The notes: a model not told the origin generated them from the letters alone. Positions 1-9,793 are shown, counted from the stretch's first letter. The stretch: 64,000 bases of DNA from Duganella lactea (GCF_009857505.1 NZ_WWCP01000001.1:481551-545550), one strand, 5' to 3'. Numbers and translations: made by a program.

Positions 1-1579
1 CCTGCAGCGTGCCGGCCGTCAGCTCGGTGCCGCCGGTCCAGGTGTTGGCGCCGGTCAGCTTCAGCGTGCCCGTGCCTTGCTTGATCAGCTTGCCCGAGCC
101 GCTGATGTCGTTGCGCCAGCGGTCGGCCGCGTTGAAGCCGCCTTTGGCCGCGTCCATGACGATGGTGACGTTGCCACTGAACGAGGCGTAGCCGTCGGCG
201 GCGGCGAACAGGTTCAGGCGGCCCCAGCCTTCAGCGTCGTCCATCACCGGGTAGCCCGACGGCAGCGCAGTGGTTTTCAGCACCACGCGGCGTTGCCCCT
301 GGTCCAGGTACGGCAGACGGGTTTCCAGCAGCACCTCGGCGCCCTTCGGCACCACGGCCGGCGCGTTGGCGGCGGCGATCTGCGGGAAGCCGTAGGTGCT
401 GCGGCGCAGGTAGTTGGCCTTGTTGGTGGCGTAGTCGGCGAAGCGGTCGTTGGCCGTGGTGCCGGACTGCGCGTAGCTGGCGAAGGTGGCGGCGGTGGTG
501 TTGGTGGCGGCCATCAGCGTGGCGTGCGCCTGGGCCACGGCGGCGGCTTTCTTGGCCTGATTGGCCGGATCGGCGAGGTTGGCGGCGGCGCTGGCCTGGC
601 CAAGAATGCGGCCGCTCAGCACGTCCAGCGGCGAGTGCATGCCGGCGATGATGCGCATTTCGCCCAGCTCCAGGCCACGGCTGAGCATTTCCTGGAAGCG
701 TTCCGGCACGGCGTAGGCCATGGCCACCGCCACGCGGGTGGCTTCGGCCGAGTGGCCGCTGGTGAAGCCGCCGTCGGTGGGCGGGGTGCTGCTCTTGGCC
801 GGCACCAGCGCCGGCAGCAGCTGCACGCTGGTGCTCCAGCGGAATGGCCGCGCGTACTTGAAGAAGCGCTTGGATGGCTCGGTCGAGGCGTTGTTGCCGA
901 TCAGGTTGGTCAGATCGACCACGTCGCCGAAGGTCGGGTTGGCGCTGCCGCTGATGCCGGTGTTGTTGCCGCCATCGTTGTAGACCTTGGTGGTGGCGTC
1001 GGCCGCCACGCTGGTGATGGTGGTGGTCTGCTGGGTGGACGCGCGCCAGGCGGCCGTCAGCGGACCCATGCCGTCGCTGATGCTGTAGGCCTTGCCGCGG
1101 CGGTCGTCCAGGTAGGCTTGCACCGCCTGCTCCGGCGTGCGGTTGGTGGTGGCCTTGATGACGTAGTCGATATTGGCCTGGTGGATGGCGGCGTTGACCA
1201 CCTTGCCGTCCGGCGTGCCGTCGCCCGGTACGCCGCTCCAGGTCGAGGGCACCACGGCCGGGAAGCCGTCGATGGCCGGCGCGCTGACGCCGGCGTCGAC
1301 GATTTCGGTCAGCGGTTTCCAGATGTTGAGGAAGCCGCCCAGCAAGCGCACGGCGGCGTTGGTGGACAGCGTGGCGAAGTGGGCATCGCCGCGCTGGTTG
1401 GTGGCGGCGGTGTCGACGAAGGCGGTGACCGTGGGCACGGGCGCCACTTCCGCCGCGCCCTGGTCGGCCGGCGCCGCTGGGATCAGCAGCGGTTGGTCAC
1501 TGTCGGAACCGCCGCAAGCGCTCAGCGCGGCGGCGATGCTCAGGGCCAGAATCAGGGGGCGGGCGGGAAGGAGTTGCAT
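1..1579 (-). CDS. PAP2-family phosphatase lipoprotein with autotransporter-type repeat (3' end outside window)
   Basis: The reverse strand is open from an ATG at 1579 to the left edge, giving 526 residues with no stop. A short hydrophobic leader ends in a lipobox (LSAC, Cys22), so the product is probably an outer-membrane lipoprotein. Residues 237-319 carry the three PAP2/acid phosphatase motifs: K-x6-RP (K237, R244, P245), SGHS (274-277) and R309-x5-H315-x3-D319. The last 35 visible residues (GTGTLKLTGANTWTGG and flanks) match the passenger-associated repeat of autotransporters, so a beta-barrel may follow beyond the edge. It is divergent from the metal-efflux operon. The phosphatase fold is well supported; substrate and complete C-terminus are unknown. 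Confidence 0.8.
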   Translation of the reverse strand, partial: MQLLPARPLILALSIAAALSACGGSDSDQPLLIPAAPADQGAAEVAPVPTVTAFVDTAATNQRGDAHFATLSTNAAVRLLGGFLNIWKPLTEIVDAGVSAPAIDGFPAVVPSTWSGVPGDGTPDGKVVNAAIHQANIDYVIKATTNRTPEQAVQAYLDDRRGKAYSISDGMGPLTAAWRASTQQTTTITSVAADATTKVYNDGGNNTGISGSANPTFGDVVDLTNLIGNNASTEPSKRFFKYARPFRWSTSVQLLPALVPAKSSTPPTDGGFTSGHSAEATRVAVAMAYAVPERFQEMLSRGLELGEMRIIAGMHSPLDVLSGRILGQASAAANLADPANQAKKAAAVAQAHATLMAATNTTAATFASYAQSGTTANDRFADYATNKANYLRRSTYGFPQIAAANAPAVVPKGAEVLLETRLPYLDQGQRRVVLKTTALPSGYPVMDDAEGWGRLNLFAAADGYASFSGNVTIVMDAAKGGFNAADRWRNDISGSGKLIKQGTGTLKLTGANTWTGGTELTAGTLQ

Positions 1580-1755
1580 GGTGTGGTCCGTGGGGAGTTG
1601 GAAAAAGGCCACAGGGTAACGACTGGATATGACAGGGGTGTTACTTGAGGTCGATCGGAGCGCTTTCCAGCAAATAATTTTCATGCGCAAGGGTAACGTC
1701 ACCCCGCGCCCGGTGGCAAAAAGCACGGGCGGCGGCGGACTGCTACAATAGCCCG

Positions 1756-2100
1756 ATGAAAAGGCTACTGCTCATCCTGCTGCTGACCATTTTGCCGATC
1801 CAGTATTCCTGGTCGATGGCGGCCGTGTATTGTCAGCATGAGTCGAGCAAGGTCACGCACTTCGGCCACCATGGTCACGCGCATCAGGCGCAAGCCGGGG
1901 ATGACGACGCCGGCAAGAGCAAGCTGGCCAAGCATGGCGACTGCGAGGTATGCCATCACGCGGTGCAGGCTTCCGTGCCGGCCGCCGGGGCCTTGCTGAC
2001 GGTGGCGCCGGCCGCCGCGTTTGCGCCACCCGGCGCGCTGCAATACCACTCCTATATCGCCGACGGGCCGCCACGGCCCAACTGGTTCCGCCGCGCCTGA
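1756..2100 (+). CDS. czcI: CzcI-like small exported His-rich protein of the metal efflux operon
   Basis: This 114-residue protein has an N-terminal signal peptide (about residues 1-22) and a mature part rich in His and Cys (YCQH near 26-29, a HHGHAH stretch near 38-43, CEVCHH near 63-68), suggesting periplasmic metal binding. Its size, start and place directly upstream of czcC resemble CzcI of Cupriavidus, a small accessory protein of cobalt-zinc-cadmium efflux operons. A TACAAT hexamer at 1744-1749 lies only 6 nt before the ATG and could be a -10 box, which would make the message nearly leaderless, but no good -35 is visible. Function is inferred from position and composition. Confidence 0.7.
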   Translation: MKRLLLILLLTILPIQYSWSMAAVYCQHESSKVTHFGHHGHAHQAQAGDDDAGKSKLAKHGDCEVCHHAVQASVPAAGALLTVAPAAAFAPPGALQYHSYIADGPPRPNWFRRA

Positions 2101-2179
2101 CGCGGCGAGGCCTGATTCTATTTCCCTTTCACGTCTCGTCGAATTCCCTTCCTGTTAATCGGAGTAATCGGAGAATTCG

Positions 2180-3400
2180 ATGTACAAATTGTTATTGCCG
2201 CTATGGTTAGCGGCTTGGCCGGCGTGCGCGCTGGCCGAAGTTGAGCCGTCCGTGCCTTTGACGCTGCCCGCGGCGCTGACGCTGGCGGATCGTTCCCATC
2301 CCGAGCTGGCGGCGGCGCGCCATGATCTGCTGGCCGAGGACGGCATGGTGCGGCAGGCCGGCTTGCTGCCCAACCCCTCGCTCACCATGGAGCGCGTCGA
2401 TACGCGGCGCGATACCAGGGAGACCACGATTCAATTGAGTCAGCCGCTGGAGCTGGGCGGCAAGCGCGCGGCGAGGGTGCAGGCGGCGCAGCGCGGGCGC
2501 GAGGGCGTGGCGGCGGCGCTGGTGCAGCGTCGGGCCGAGGTGCGGGCGGAGACCGCCGCCGCTTGGTTTGCGGTGCTGGCGGCGCAGGAGCAGTTGCGCT
2601 TGGCGCGGCAGGCGTCCGAGCTGGCGTTGCGCGCGGCCACGGCGACCGGGCGGCGCGTGGTGGCGGGCAAGGTGTCGCCGGTGGAGGAGACGCGTGCGCG
2701 GGTGGCGGCATCCACGGTGAAGCTGGAGCTGATCAAGGCGCACGGCACGCTGCTGACGACGCGCGCGAAGCTGGCGTCGTTGTGGGGCAATCCGTCGCCG
2801 CGCTTTGAGCAGGTGTCCGGCGAGATCGGCGTGCTGCCCGAGTTGCCGTCGCTGGCGGCGCAGCGCGCCTTGCTGGCGCAGGCGCCGGCGGTGCAGGTGG
2901 CGCGCGCGGAGCTGGAGCATCGTCAGGCGCTGGCCAAGGTGGAACTGTCGCGTCGCATGCCGGATGTGGCGCTCAATATCGGCAGCAAGCGCTCGGAGGA
3001 ACTGGGACGGTCGCAGGCGGTGTTTGGGCTGTCGGTGCCGCTGCCGCTGTTTGACCGCAATCAAGGCGCGGTGCTGGCGACGGCGCGGCAGGTCGACAAG
3101 GCACGCGACGGGCTAACGGCGGCGTCGGCGCGGCTGGAGGCGGAACTGGTGACGGCGCGCGAGGAATACGCGGCGGCGCGGGCCCAGGCCCTGGCGTTGC
3201 AGGACGAGATTCTGCCGGGCGCGCAGAGCGCCTATGATGCGGCCAGCACCGGTTTCGAGTACGGCAAGTTCGGCTTCCTCGATGTGCTGGACGCGCAGCG
3301 CACGCTGTTGCAGGCACAGTCCCACTATCTCACCACGCTGGCCGATGCGCACCGCGCGCAGGCCGCCATCTCCCGCATTCTCGGAGCAGAACATGAATAA
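2180..3400 (+). CDS. czcC: CzcC-like outer membrane channel, TolC family
   Basis: This 406-residue protein starts with a signal peptide and continues as a long alanine-rich alpha-helical protein with the duplicated coiled-coil layout of the outer membrane efflux (TolC/OEP) family. It would form the outer-membrane tunnel of a tripartite heavy-metal RND pump with the next two genes. The start is supported by GGAG at about 2173-2176. The gene overlaps czcB by 8 nt, a sign of translational coupling. Assignment to the Czc branch rests mainly on the neighbouring CzcA, since TolC proteins are poor indicators of substrate. Confidence 0.85.
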   Translation: MYKLLLPLWLAAWPACALAEVEPSVPLTLPAALTLADRSHPELAAARHDLLAEDGMVRQAGLLPNPSLTMERVDTRRDTRETTIQLSQPLELGGKRAARVQAAQRGREGVAAALVQRRAEVRAETAAAWFAVLAAQEQLRLARQASELALRAATATGRRVVAGKVSPVEETRARVAASTVKLELIKAHGTLLTTRAKLASLWGNPSPRFEQVSGEIGVLPELPSLAAQRALLAQAPAVQVARAELEHRQALAKVELSRRMPDVALNIGSKRSEELGRSQAVFGLSVPLPLFDRNQGAVLATARQVDKARDGLTAASARLEAELVTAREEYAAARAQALALQDEILPGAQSAYDAASTGFEYGKFGFLDVLDAQRTLLQAQSHYLTTLADAHRAQAAISRILGAEHE

Positions 3401-4586
3401 CATGAATAAAAAACAGAAAATCACCATCGCCGTCATGGTGGGCATTGCGCTGCTGCTGGCGGCGCTCATCCTCAAGCCGCGTGGCGGCGACGCGCATGGC
3501 GACGACAGCCACGCGCCTGGCGACAGCGCTGCCGCCGTACCCCATGCCGCGGCGCCGGAGGCCATCACGCTGAGCGAGGCGCAGATCAAGGCCGCCGGCA
3601 TCGCGCTGGCGAAGGCCGGTCCGGCGGACATCAGCACCATTCTCACGCTGCCGGGCGAAATCCGCTTCAATGAAGATCGCACCGCGCACGTCGTCCCCAA
3701 GCTGGCCGGCGTGGTGGTGGCCGTGCATGCGGACCTGGGCGAAACCGTCAAGCGCGGGCAACTGCTGGCGGTGCTGGCCAGCAGCGCGCTGTCCGAACAG
3801 CGCAGCGAGCTGCTGTCGGCGCACAGGCGGCTGGCGCTGGCCAGCACCACGCTGGAGCGCGAGCGCAAACTGTGGCAGGACAAAATCTCCGCCGAACAGG
3901 ATTATCTGCAAGCCAGACAGGCCATGAACGAAGCCGAAATCGCCGTGCAAAACGCCAAGCAGAAACTCAGCGTGCTGGGTGCCGGCGCGGCGGCGGGCGC
4001 ACAACTCAATCAGCTGGAACTGCGAGCGCCGTTCGACGGCGTGGTGATGGAAAAGCACCTCGCCCTCGGCGAAGCGATCAGGGAAGACGCCAACGTCTTC
4101 ACCATCTCCGACCTGTCCACCGTGCTGGCCGAATTCGCCGTGCCGCCGCAAGACCTGAACCGCGTGCGCGTCGGCGAAACGGTCATCGTACGCGCCTCGG
4201 CGTTTGAGGCGCAGGCCAGCGGCAAGATCATCTACGTCGGCGCGCTGCTGGGTGAACAGACCCGCACCGCCAACGCCCGCGTGGCCTTGTCCAATCCGGC
4301 CCTCGCCTGGCGTCCCGGCCTGTTCGTCAACGTCGACGTGCAATCGGGCCTGAGCACCGCCGCCGTCACCGTGGCCGCCGGCGCGGTGCAGACGGTCGAT
4401 GGCCAGTCCGCCGTCTTCGTGCGCAACGCCAACGGCTTCGCCATGCAGCCGGTCACGCTGGGCCGCAGCGACGGCAAGCTGACCGAAATTCTTCAAGGCC
4501 TGCCAGCCGGCGCCACCTATGCCGCCGCCAACAGCTTCGTGCTGAAGGCGGAACTGGGCAAGGGCAGCGCCGAACATGCGCATTAA
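3393..4586 (+). CDS. czcB: CzcB-like periplasmic adaptor, HlyD/MFP family
   Basis: The membrane fusion protein of the Czc pump, 397 residues from the ATG at 3393, which overlaps the end of czcC and is preceded by GGAG at 3383-3386. One N-terminal membrane segment (about residues 9-26) is followed by a His/Asp-rich linker (GDAHGDDSHAPGD), then the usual barrel-sandwich, helical hairpin (about 130-190) and beta-barrel parts. The open frame extends 53 codons upstream, but that extension lies inside czcC and lacks any leader-like sequence. It links CzcA to CzcC across the periplasm; the acidic-His linker may bind metal. Confidence 0.88.
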   Translation: MNNMNKKQKITIAVMVGIALLLAALILKPRGGDAHGDDSHAPGDSAAAVPHAAAPEAITLSEAQIKAAGIALAKAGPADISTILTLPGEIRFNEDRTAHVVPKLAGVVVAVHADLGETVKRGQLLAVLASSALSEQRSELLSAHRRLALASTTLERERKLWQDKISAEQDYLQARQAMNEAEIAVQNAKQKLSVLGAGAAAGAQLNQLELRAPFDGVVMEKHLALGEAIREDANVFTISDLSTVLAEFAVPPQDLNRVRVGETVIVRASAFEAQASGKIIYVGALLGEQTRTANARVALSNPALAWRPGLFVNVDVQSGLSTAAVTVAAGAVQTVDGQSAVFVRNANGFAMQPVTLGRSDGKLTEILQGLPAGATYAAANSFVLKAELGKGSAEHAH

Positions 4587-4600
4587 CGCGGGAGACGACC

Positions 4601-7600
4601 ATGTTTGAACGTATCATCCGCTACGCCATCGACCAGCGCTGGCTGGTCCTGCTCATGGTGGCCGCGATGGCGGCGCTGGGCATCGTCAGCTACAACAAGC
4701 TGCCCATCGACGCCGTGCCGGACATCACCAACGTGCAGGTGCAGATCAATACCTCGGCGCCGGGTTACTCGCCGCTGGAGACCGAGCAGCGCGTCACCTT
4801 CCCGTTGGAGACGGTGCTGGCCGGCCTGCCGAAGCTGGAGCAAACGCGCTCGCTGTCGCGCTACGGCCTGTCGCAGATCACCGTCGTGTTCAAGGACGGC
4901 ACCGATATCTACTTCGCCAGACAGATGGTCAGCGAGCGCTTGCAGGAGGCGCGCGGCCAGCTGCCGCAAGGCGTAACGCCGTCGATGGGGCCCGTCTCCA
5001 CCGGCCTCGGTGAAATCTACCTGTGGACCGTGGAAGCGAAACCGGACGCCAGGAAGCCCGACGGCACGCCCTACACGCCGACCGACTTGCGCGAGATTCA
5101 GGACTGGATCGTCAAACCGCAGTTGCGCAACGTACCCGGTGTCACGGAAATCAACTCCATGGGCGGCTACGCCAAGGAGTATCAGGTGGCGCCGCAGCCG
5201 CAGCGGCTTGCCTCGTATGGCCTGACGCTGCAGGATGTGCTGACGGCGCTGGACCGCAACAACGGCAACGCCGGCGCCGGCTATATCGAAAAGCGCGGCG
5301 AGCAGCTGCTGGTGCGCGCGCCGGGACAAGTGCGTTCGCTGGAGGACATCCGCAACATCGTGCTGCGCACCGCGAACGGTGTGCCGGTGCGCGTGCGCGA
5401 CGTGGCCGATGTTGATATCGGCCGCGAACTGCGCACCGGCGCCGCCACCGAGAACGGCCGCGAAGTGGTGCTGGGCACCGTCTTCATGCTGATCGGGCAG
5501 AATAGCCGCGCCGTCTCGCAGGCGGTGGACCAGCAGATGGCGGTGATCAACCGCAGCCTGCCGCCGGGCGTGGTGGCGATCACGGTGTACGACCGCACGG
5601 TGCTGGTGGATAAAGCCATCGCCACCGTCAGGAAAAACCTGCTGGAAGGCGCGGTGCTGGTGATCGCGGTACTGTTCATCTTCCTCGGTAATCTGCGCGC
5701 GGCACTGATCACCGCCATGGTGATACCGCTGTCGATGCTGTTCACCTTCAGCGGCATGGTCGCCTACAAAGTCAGCGCCAACCTGCTCAGTCTCGGCGCG
5801 CTGGACTTTGGCATCATTGTCGATGGCGCGGTGGTCATCGTCGAAAGCTGCGTGCGGCGGTTGGCCCATGCGCAGGCGGCGCTGGGCCGTCCGCTGACAC
5901 GCGCCGAAAAGTTCGAGGAGGTCTTCGCGGCGGCCAAGGAGTCGCGCAGGCCGCTGCTGTTCGGGCAATTGATCATCATGGTGGTCTACCTGCCGATCTT
6001 CGCGCTGACCGGTGTCGAGGGCCGCATGTTCCACCCGATGGCGCTGACGGTGGTGATGGCGCTGGCCGGCGCCATGCTGCTGTCGATCACCTTCATCCCC
6101 GCCGCCGTGGCGCTGTTCATCGGCGACAACGTGGTGGAGAAGGAGACGCGCCGCATCAACGGCTGGTATGGCGCGCTGCTGGAGCGCGCGCTGGCCAACA
6201 CGCCGGTGGTGCTGAGCTTTGCCGGCATCGCGGTGGCGCTGTCGCTGCTGCTGGCGACGCGCATGGGCAGCGAGTTCGTGCCGTCGCTGAACGAGGGCGA
6301 CATCGCCATGCAGACCTTGCGCATTCCCGGCACCAGCCTGACGCAATCGGTGGAAATGCAGAAGCAGATCGAGACCACGCTGATGCGCCAGTTCCCCGAG
6401 ATCGACCGCGTGTTCGCGCGCACCGGCACGGCGGAAATCGCTTCCGATCCGATGCCGCCGAATATCTCGGATGGCTACATCATGCTGAAGCCGGAGTCGC
6501 AGTGGCCGAAGCCGAAGAAGACGCGCGCGCAGCTGCTGGCGGCGATTCAGCAAACGGTGGAACAACTGCCGGGCAACGCCTACGAGTTCTCGCAGCCGAT
6601 CCAGCTGCGCTTCAACGAGCTGATATCGGGCGTGCGCAGCGATGTCGCCGTCAAGCTGTTTGGCGACGACGACCAGGTGCTCAACGCCACCGCCGCGCGC
6701 ATCGCCACCATGCTGGGCAAGGTGGCGGGCGCGCAGGAGGTGAAGGTCGAGCAGACCAGCGGCTTGCCGGTGCTGACCATCGACATCGACCGCGCCAGGA
6801 CCGCGCGCTATGGCCTCAACGTCATCGACGTGCAGGACGTGGTGGCGACGGCGGTCGGTGGCAAGGAGGCGGGCACCATGTTCGAGGGCGACCGCCGCTT
6901 CGACATCGTGGTGCGGCTGCCGGAGTCGCTGCGCGGCGATCTGGAGGCGATGCGGCGCTTGCCCTTGCCGCTGCCGGCCGCCGCCAACGGTGCCACGCAT
7001 TTCATCCCGCTGGGCGAGGTGGCGACCTTCAACGTGGCGCCGGGACCGAACCAGATCAGCCGCGAGAACGGCAAGCGGCGCGTGGTCATCAGCGCCAATG
7101 TGCGTGGACGCGATATCGGTTCCTTCGTCGCCGAGGCGGAGCGCAAGCTGCAAGAGGTGAGTATCCCGGCCGGCTACTGGACCGCGTGGGGTGGCCAGTT
7201 CGAGCAGCTGCAATCGGCCGCGCAGCGTTTGCGTATCGTCGTGCCGGCGGCGCTGGCGCTGGTGATGCTGCTGCTGTTCGCCATGTTCGGCAATCTGAAG
7301 GATGGTTTGCTGGTGTTCAGCGGTATTCCGTTCGCGCTGACCGGCGGCCTGGCGGCACTGGCGTTGCGCGGCATTCCGTTGTCGATCTCGGCGGCGGTGG
7401 GCTTTATCGCGCTGTCCGGGGTGGCGGTGCTGAATGGGCTGGTGCTGATTTCCGCGATTCGCAAATTACGGGATGAGGGGCGGACTGTTGAGCAGGCGAT
7501 CCGTGAAGGCGCGCTATCGCGGCTGCGGCCGGTGCTGATGACGGCGCTGGTGGCGTCGCTGGGGTTCATTCCAATGGCGATCGCCACCGGCACCGGGGCG

Positions 7601-7726
7601 GAGGTGCAGCGGCCATTGGCGACGGTGGTGATTGGCGGCATTCTGTCGTCCACCGCGTTGACGCTGCTGGTGCTGCCGTTGCTGTACCGCCTGACCTACG
7701 CCGGGCGCACGCGGCAGCCGGATTAG
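4601..7726 (+). CDS. czcA: CzcA-like heavy-metal RND efflux pump (Co/Zn/Cd type)
   Basis: A 1041-residue inner-membrane proton/metal antiporter of the HME-RND family. It has the expected order: membrane segment 1, large periplasmic loop, six-helix block, second loop and C-terminal block. The proton-relay signature DFGIIVDGAVVIVE in helix 4 gives D402, D408 and E415, the same numbering as in the classical CzcA, and fits the divalent Zn/Co/Cd branch rather than monovalent Cu/Ag CusA. It is the last gene of czcICBA, 14 nt after czcB. No metal-responsive regulator is next to it, so control is either at a distance or by another locus. Confidence 0.92.
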   Translation: MFERIIRYAIDQRWLVLLMVAAMAALGIVSYNKLPIDAVPDITNVQVQINTSAPGYSPLETEQRVTFPLETVLAGLPKLEQTRSLSRYGLSQITVVFKDGTDIYFARQMVSERLQEARGQLPQGVTPSMGPVSTGLGEIYLWTVEAKPDARKPDGTPYTPTDLREIQDWIVKPQLRNVPGVTEINSMGGYAKEYQVAPQPQRLASYGLTLQDVLTALDRNNGNAGAGYIEKRGEQLLVRAPGQVRSLEDIRNIVLRTANGVPVRVRDVADVDIGRELRTGAATENGREVVLGTVFMLIGQNSRAVSQAVDQQMAVINRSLPPGVVAITVYDRTVLVDKAIATVRKNLLEGAVLVIAVLFIFLGNLRAALITAMVIPLSMLFTFSGMVAYKVSANLLSLGALDFGIIVDGAVVIVESCVRRLAHAQAALGRPLTRAEKFEEVFAAAKESRRPLLFGQLIIMVVYLPIFALTGVEGRMFHPMALTVVMALAGAMLLSITFIPAAVALFIGDNVVEKETRRINGWYGALLERALANTPVVLSFAGIAVALSLLLATRMGSEFVPSLNEGDIAMQTLRIPGTSLTQSVEMQKQIETTLMRQFPEIDRVFARTGTAEIASDPMPPNISDGYIMLKPESQWPKPKKTRAQLLAAIQQTVEQLPGNAYEFSQPIQLRFNELISGVRSDVAVKLFGDDDQVLNATAARIATMLGKVAGAQEVKVEQTSGLPVLTIDIDRARTARYGLNVIDVQDVVATAVGGKEAGTMFEGDRRFDIVVRLPESLRGDLEAMRRLPLPLPAAANGATHFIPLGEVATFNVAPGPNQISRENGKRRVVISANVRGRDIGSFVAEAERKLQEVSIPAGYWTAWGGQFEQLQSAAQRLRIVVPAALALVMLLLFAMFGNLKDGLLVFSGIPFALTGGLAALALRGIPLSISAAVGFIALSGVAVLNGLVLISAIRKLRDEGRTVEQAIREGALSRLRPVLMTALVASLGFIPMAIATGTGAEVQRPLATVVIGGILSSTALTLLVLPLLYRLTYAGRTRQPD

Positions 7727-7742
7727 GAAAGAAAGCGCCCGC

Positions 7743-8768
7743 CTACTCGCCTTTTGGATCGCGCGACAGCAGGCGGGCGACCATCGCTTGCGGCTGGTCG
7801 CCGTCGAACAGCACGCCGGCCACGGCGTTGGTGATCGGCATCTCGACGCCCAGCCTGGCGGCCAGCTCGCGCACGGCCTTGGCGCAAGGCACGCCCTCGG
7901 CCACATGGCCCAGCTCCTGCACGATGACATCCAGCGCCTTGCCCTGCGCCAGCCCGAGGCCGACGCGGCGGTTGCGCGACAGGTCGCCGGTGCAGGTCAG
8001 AATCAGGTCGCCCATGCCGGTCAGACCCATGAAGGTTTCGGTCTGGCCGCCCAGGGCCACGCCGAGGCGGGTGATTTCCGCCAGGCCGCGCGTGATCAGC
8101 GCGGCGCGCGCATTCAGACCCAGGCCCAGGCCGTCCGCCGCGCCGGTGGCGATGGCCAGCACGTTTTTCACCGCGCCGCCAACTTCCACCCCAGCCAGGT
8201 CTTCGCTCGAATACACGCGCATATTGCCGCCGTGCGCGGTTTCCACCACGCAGGCGCGCAGCGCCGCCGACGCCGAGGCGATGGTCAGCGCGCACGGCAG
8301 GCCCCTGGCCACTTCCTGCGCGAACGATGGGCCGGACAGCGCGCCGCCGGCGACGGTGTCGCCCAACACTTCGCGCACGATCTGGTGCGGCAGCAGGCCG
8401 GTGTCGTATTCAAAGCCCTTGCACAGCCAGACCAGATTCGGAATCGGCCGGCCTTTCAGCTGGCCCAGCAGCGGACGCAGACCGGCCACCGGGCAGGCGG
8501 CGATCAGCAGGCTGCCGGGTTCGGCCACATGGGCCAGCGCGGCGTCGAAATCGGCCGCCACTTGCAGACCGGCGGGGAAAATATAGCCGGGCAGATAGCT
8601 GCTCTCGCGCGTCGCGCGCATGGTTTCCAGCGCGGCGGCGTTACGGCCCCACAGCAGCACGTCGTGGCGTTGCGCCAGCGCCATGGCCACGGCGGTGCCC
8701 CAGGCGCCCGCGCCGAGCACGCTCACCTTGCGGGCGAGGCCCGCTTGTTTGCTAGTCTTTTCTTGCAT
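7743..8768 (-). CDS. gpsA: glycerol-3-phosphate dehydrogenase [NAD(P)+]
   Basis: This cytoplasmic enzyme reduces dihydroxyacetone phosphate to sn-glycerol 3-phosphate for phospholipid synthesis. The 341-residue protein has a Rossmann motif GAGAWGTA at about residues 19-26, and the conserved LCKGFE and [10 protein letters not shown] segments with downstream GAVKNV. Length is typical. It converges on czcA with only 16 nt between stop codons and is last in the yibN-grxC-secB-(SH3)-gpsA run, which matches the gene order of enteric bacteria apart from the SH3 gene. Confidence 0.95.
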   Translation of the reverse strand: MQEKTSKQAGLARKVSVLGAGAWGTAVAMALAQRHDVLLWGRNAAALETMRATRESSYLPGYIFPAGLQVAADFDAALAHVAEPGSLLIAACPVAGLRPLLGQLKGRPIPNLVWLCKGFEYDTGLLPHQIVREVLGDTVAGGALSGPSFAQEVARGLPCALTIASASAALRACVVETAHGGNMRVYSSEDLAGVEVGGAVKNVLAIATGAADGLGLGLNARAALITRGLAEITRLGVALGGQTETFMGLTGMGDLILTCTGDLSRNRRVGLGLAQGKALDVIVQELGHVAEGVPCAKAVRELAARLGVEMPITNAVAGVLFDGDQPQAMVARLLSRDPKGE

Positions 8769-8809
8769 GGAATCTCATTCGGCGCGCAGGGAGGGCGCCG
8801 CTACGGCAA

Positions 8810-9253
8810 TTATATGCCCCAGACTTCGGATTGTTTGACGAAACCGATCAGGCCGTCGCGGTGACGCACCTTGATCCAGCCGCCGGCCACCGATTCGCTC
8901 AGTTCCAGCAGCACGCCCTTGTCGGCGGTAAAGACGGCGGCGGCGGCTTCTTCCGGCGCGGCGCGGACTTTCAGGTTGGGCGTCTTGACGATGACGGTGC
9001 GTTTGGCGCTCAGGCCCTTGGCCTCGGTCCAGGCCAGCTCGCCGTTGACATCGCGTACTTTGAGCCATTCGCCATAGGCCAGCACCACCTCCAGCGGGGC
9101 GCCGCGCGGCACGACGAACAGTTTGCCCCCTTTGGTGGACGGCGCGTCGTACAGGATGACGGGCGCGGCGCCGACCGATTTGAAGTCGTAGGCCTGGCTG
9201 GCGGTGGTGGCCAGCGTCATGGTCAGCGCAGCGATCAAACGGGGAAATGTCAT
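8810..9253 (-). CDS. exported protein with tandem SH3-like domains
   Basis: A 147-residue protein with a cleavable signal peptide (about residues 1-21, ending SQA) and two bacterial SH3-like repeats: one around residues 30-75 (VILYDAPSTKGGKL to WLKVRDVNGELAW), another around 88-145 (LKVRAAPEE to WIKVRHRDGLIGFV). Such domains usually bind cell-wall peptides in the periplasm. It starts at the ATG at 9253, with AAGGTAAG upstream. It lies between secB and gpsA, behind a predicted terminator, so it may have its own promoter with gpsA. No specific partner can be named. Confidence 0.75.
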   Translation of the reverse strand: MTFPRLIAALTMTLATTASQAYDFKSVGAAPVILYDAPSTKGGKLFVVPRGAPLEVVLAYGEWLKVRDVNGELAWTEAKGLSAKRTVIVKTPNLKVRAAPEEAAAAVFTADKGVLLELSESVAGGWIKVRHRDGLIGFVKQSEVWGI

Positions 9254-9265
9254 GGCTTACCTTGA

Positions 9266-9300
9266 AAATAAAACTGCCGCCGGACGCGTTGCCCGGCGGC
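9266..9300 (-). terminator. rho-independent terminator after secB
   Basis: On the minus strand an 8-bp GC stem (GCCGCCGG at 9276-9283 with CCGGCGGC at 9293-9300) with a 9-nt loop is followed, after CA, by a GTTTTATTTT tract. It lies 20 nt past the secB stop and upstream of the SH3 gene, so it should split the cluster into a secB unit and an SH3-gpsA unit. Confidence 0.75.
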
Positions 9301-9319
9301 GGGGTGTTGCGGCGAACGC

Positions 9320-9793
9320 TTAGTGGGTCGCGTCGGCGGCTGGGGCCTGGGCCGCGGCTTCAACGATTGCTTGTTGACGCTGCTGGTAGAACACTTCGAA
9401 GTTGATTTCCGCCAGATGCACTGGTGGGAAGCCGGCGCGGGTGATCACGTCGGCGATGTTCGAGCGCAGGTAAGGGTAGACGATGTTCGGGCAACCGATG
9501 CCCAGCAGTGGGTCCAGCTGGTCTTCCGGAATGTTGCGCGCCTCGAAGATGCCGGCTTGCTTGCCTTCCACCAGGAACGCCACTTTGTCCTTGACCTTGG
9601 CGGTGACGGTGATGGTCACGGTCGATTCGAAGATGCCATCGGCCAGCGGTTCGGCGCCCACATCCAGCGCCACTTCGATGCTCGGGGCTTCCTGTTCCAG
9701 GAAGATCGCCGGCGAATTAGGTTGTTCCAGCGACAGATCTTTCAGGTAGACGCGTTGGATTTGGAATACTGGTTGCAGATTTTCTTCAGACAT
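9320..9793 (-). CDS. secB: protein-export chaperone SecB
   Basis: SecB keeps preproteins unfolded and hands them to SecA at the Sec translocon. The 157-residue acidic protein has the family hallmarks: [18 protein letters not shown] near the N-terminus, the [15 protein letters not shown] segment near 105-119, and a Glu/Gln/Ala-rich tail. Length is typical. It follows grxC, as in enterics. Having SecB as a dedicated Sec chaperone fits the many exported proteins in this window, including type II secretion components. Confidence 0.95.
   Translation of the reverse strand: MSEENLQPVFQIQRVYLKDLSLEQPNSPAIFLEQEAPSIEVALDVGAEPLADGIFESTVTITVTAKVKDKVAFLVEGKQAGIFEARNIPEDQLDPLLGIGCPNIVYPYLRSNIADVITRAGFPPVHLAEINFEVFYQQRQQAIVEAAAQAPAADATH

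Noticed and set aside
77..1648. Long open frame on the plus strand opposite the PAP2 gene
   Set aside because: Its translation is Gly/Arg/His/Val-rich without domain signals; the minus-strand frame has a lipobox and complete PAP2 motifs.
1744..1755. Leaderless promoter for czcI
   Set aside because: A TACAAT is present but no -35 at a usable distance; not strong enough to list as a feature.
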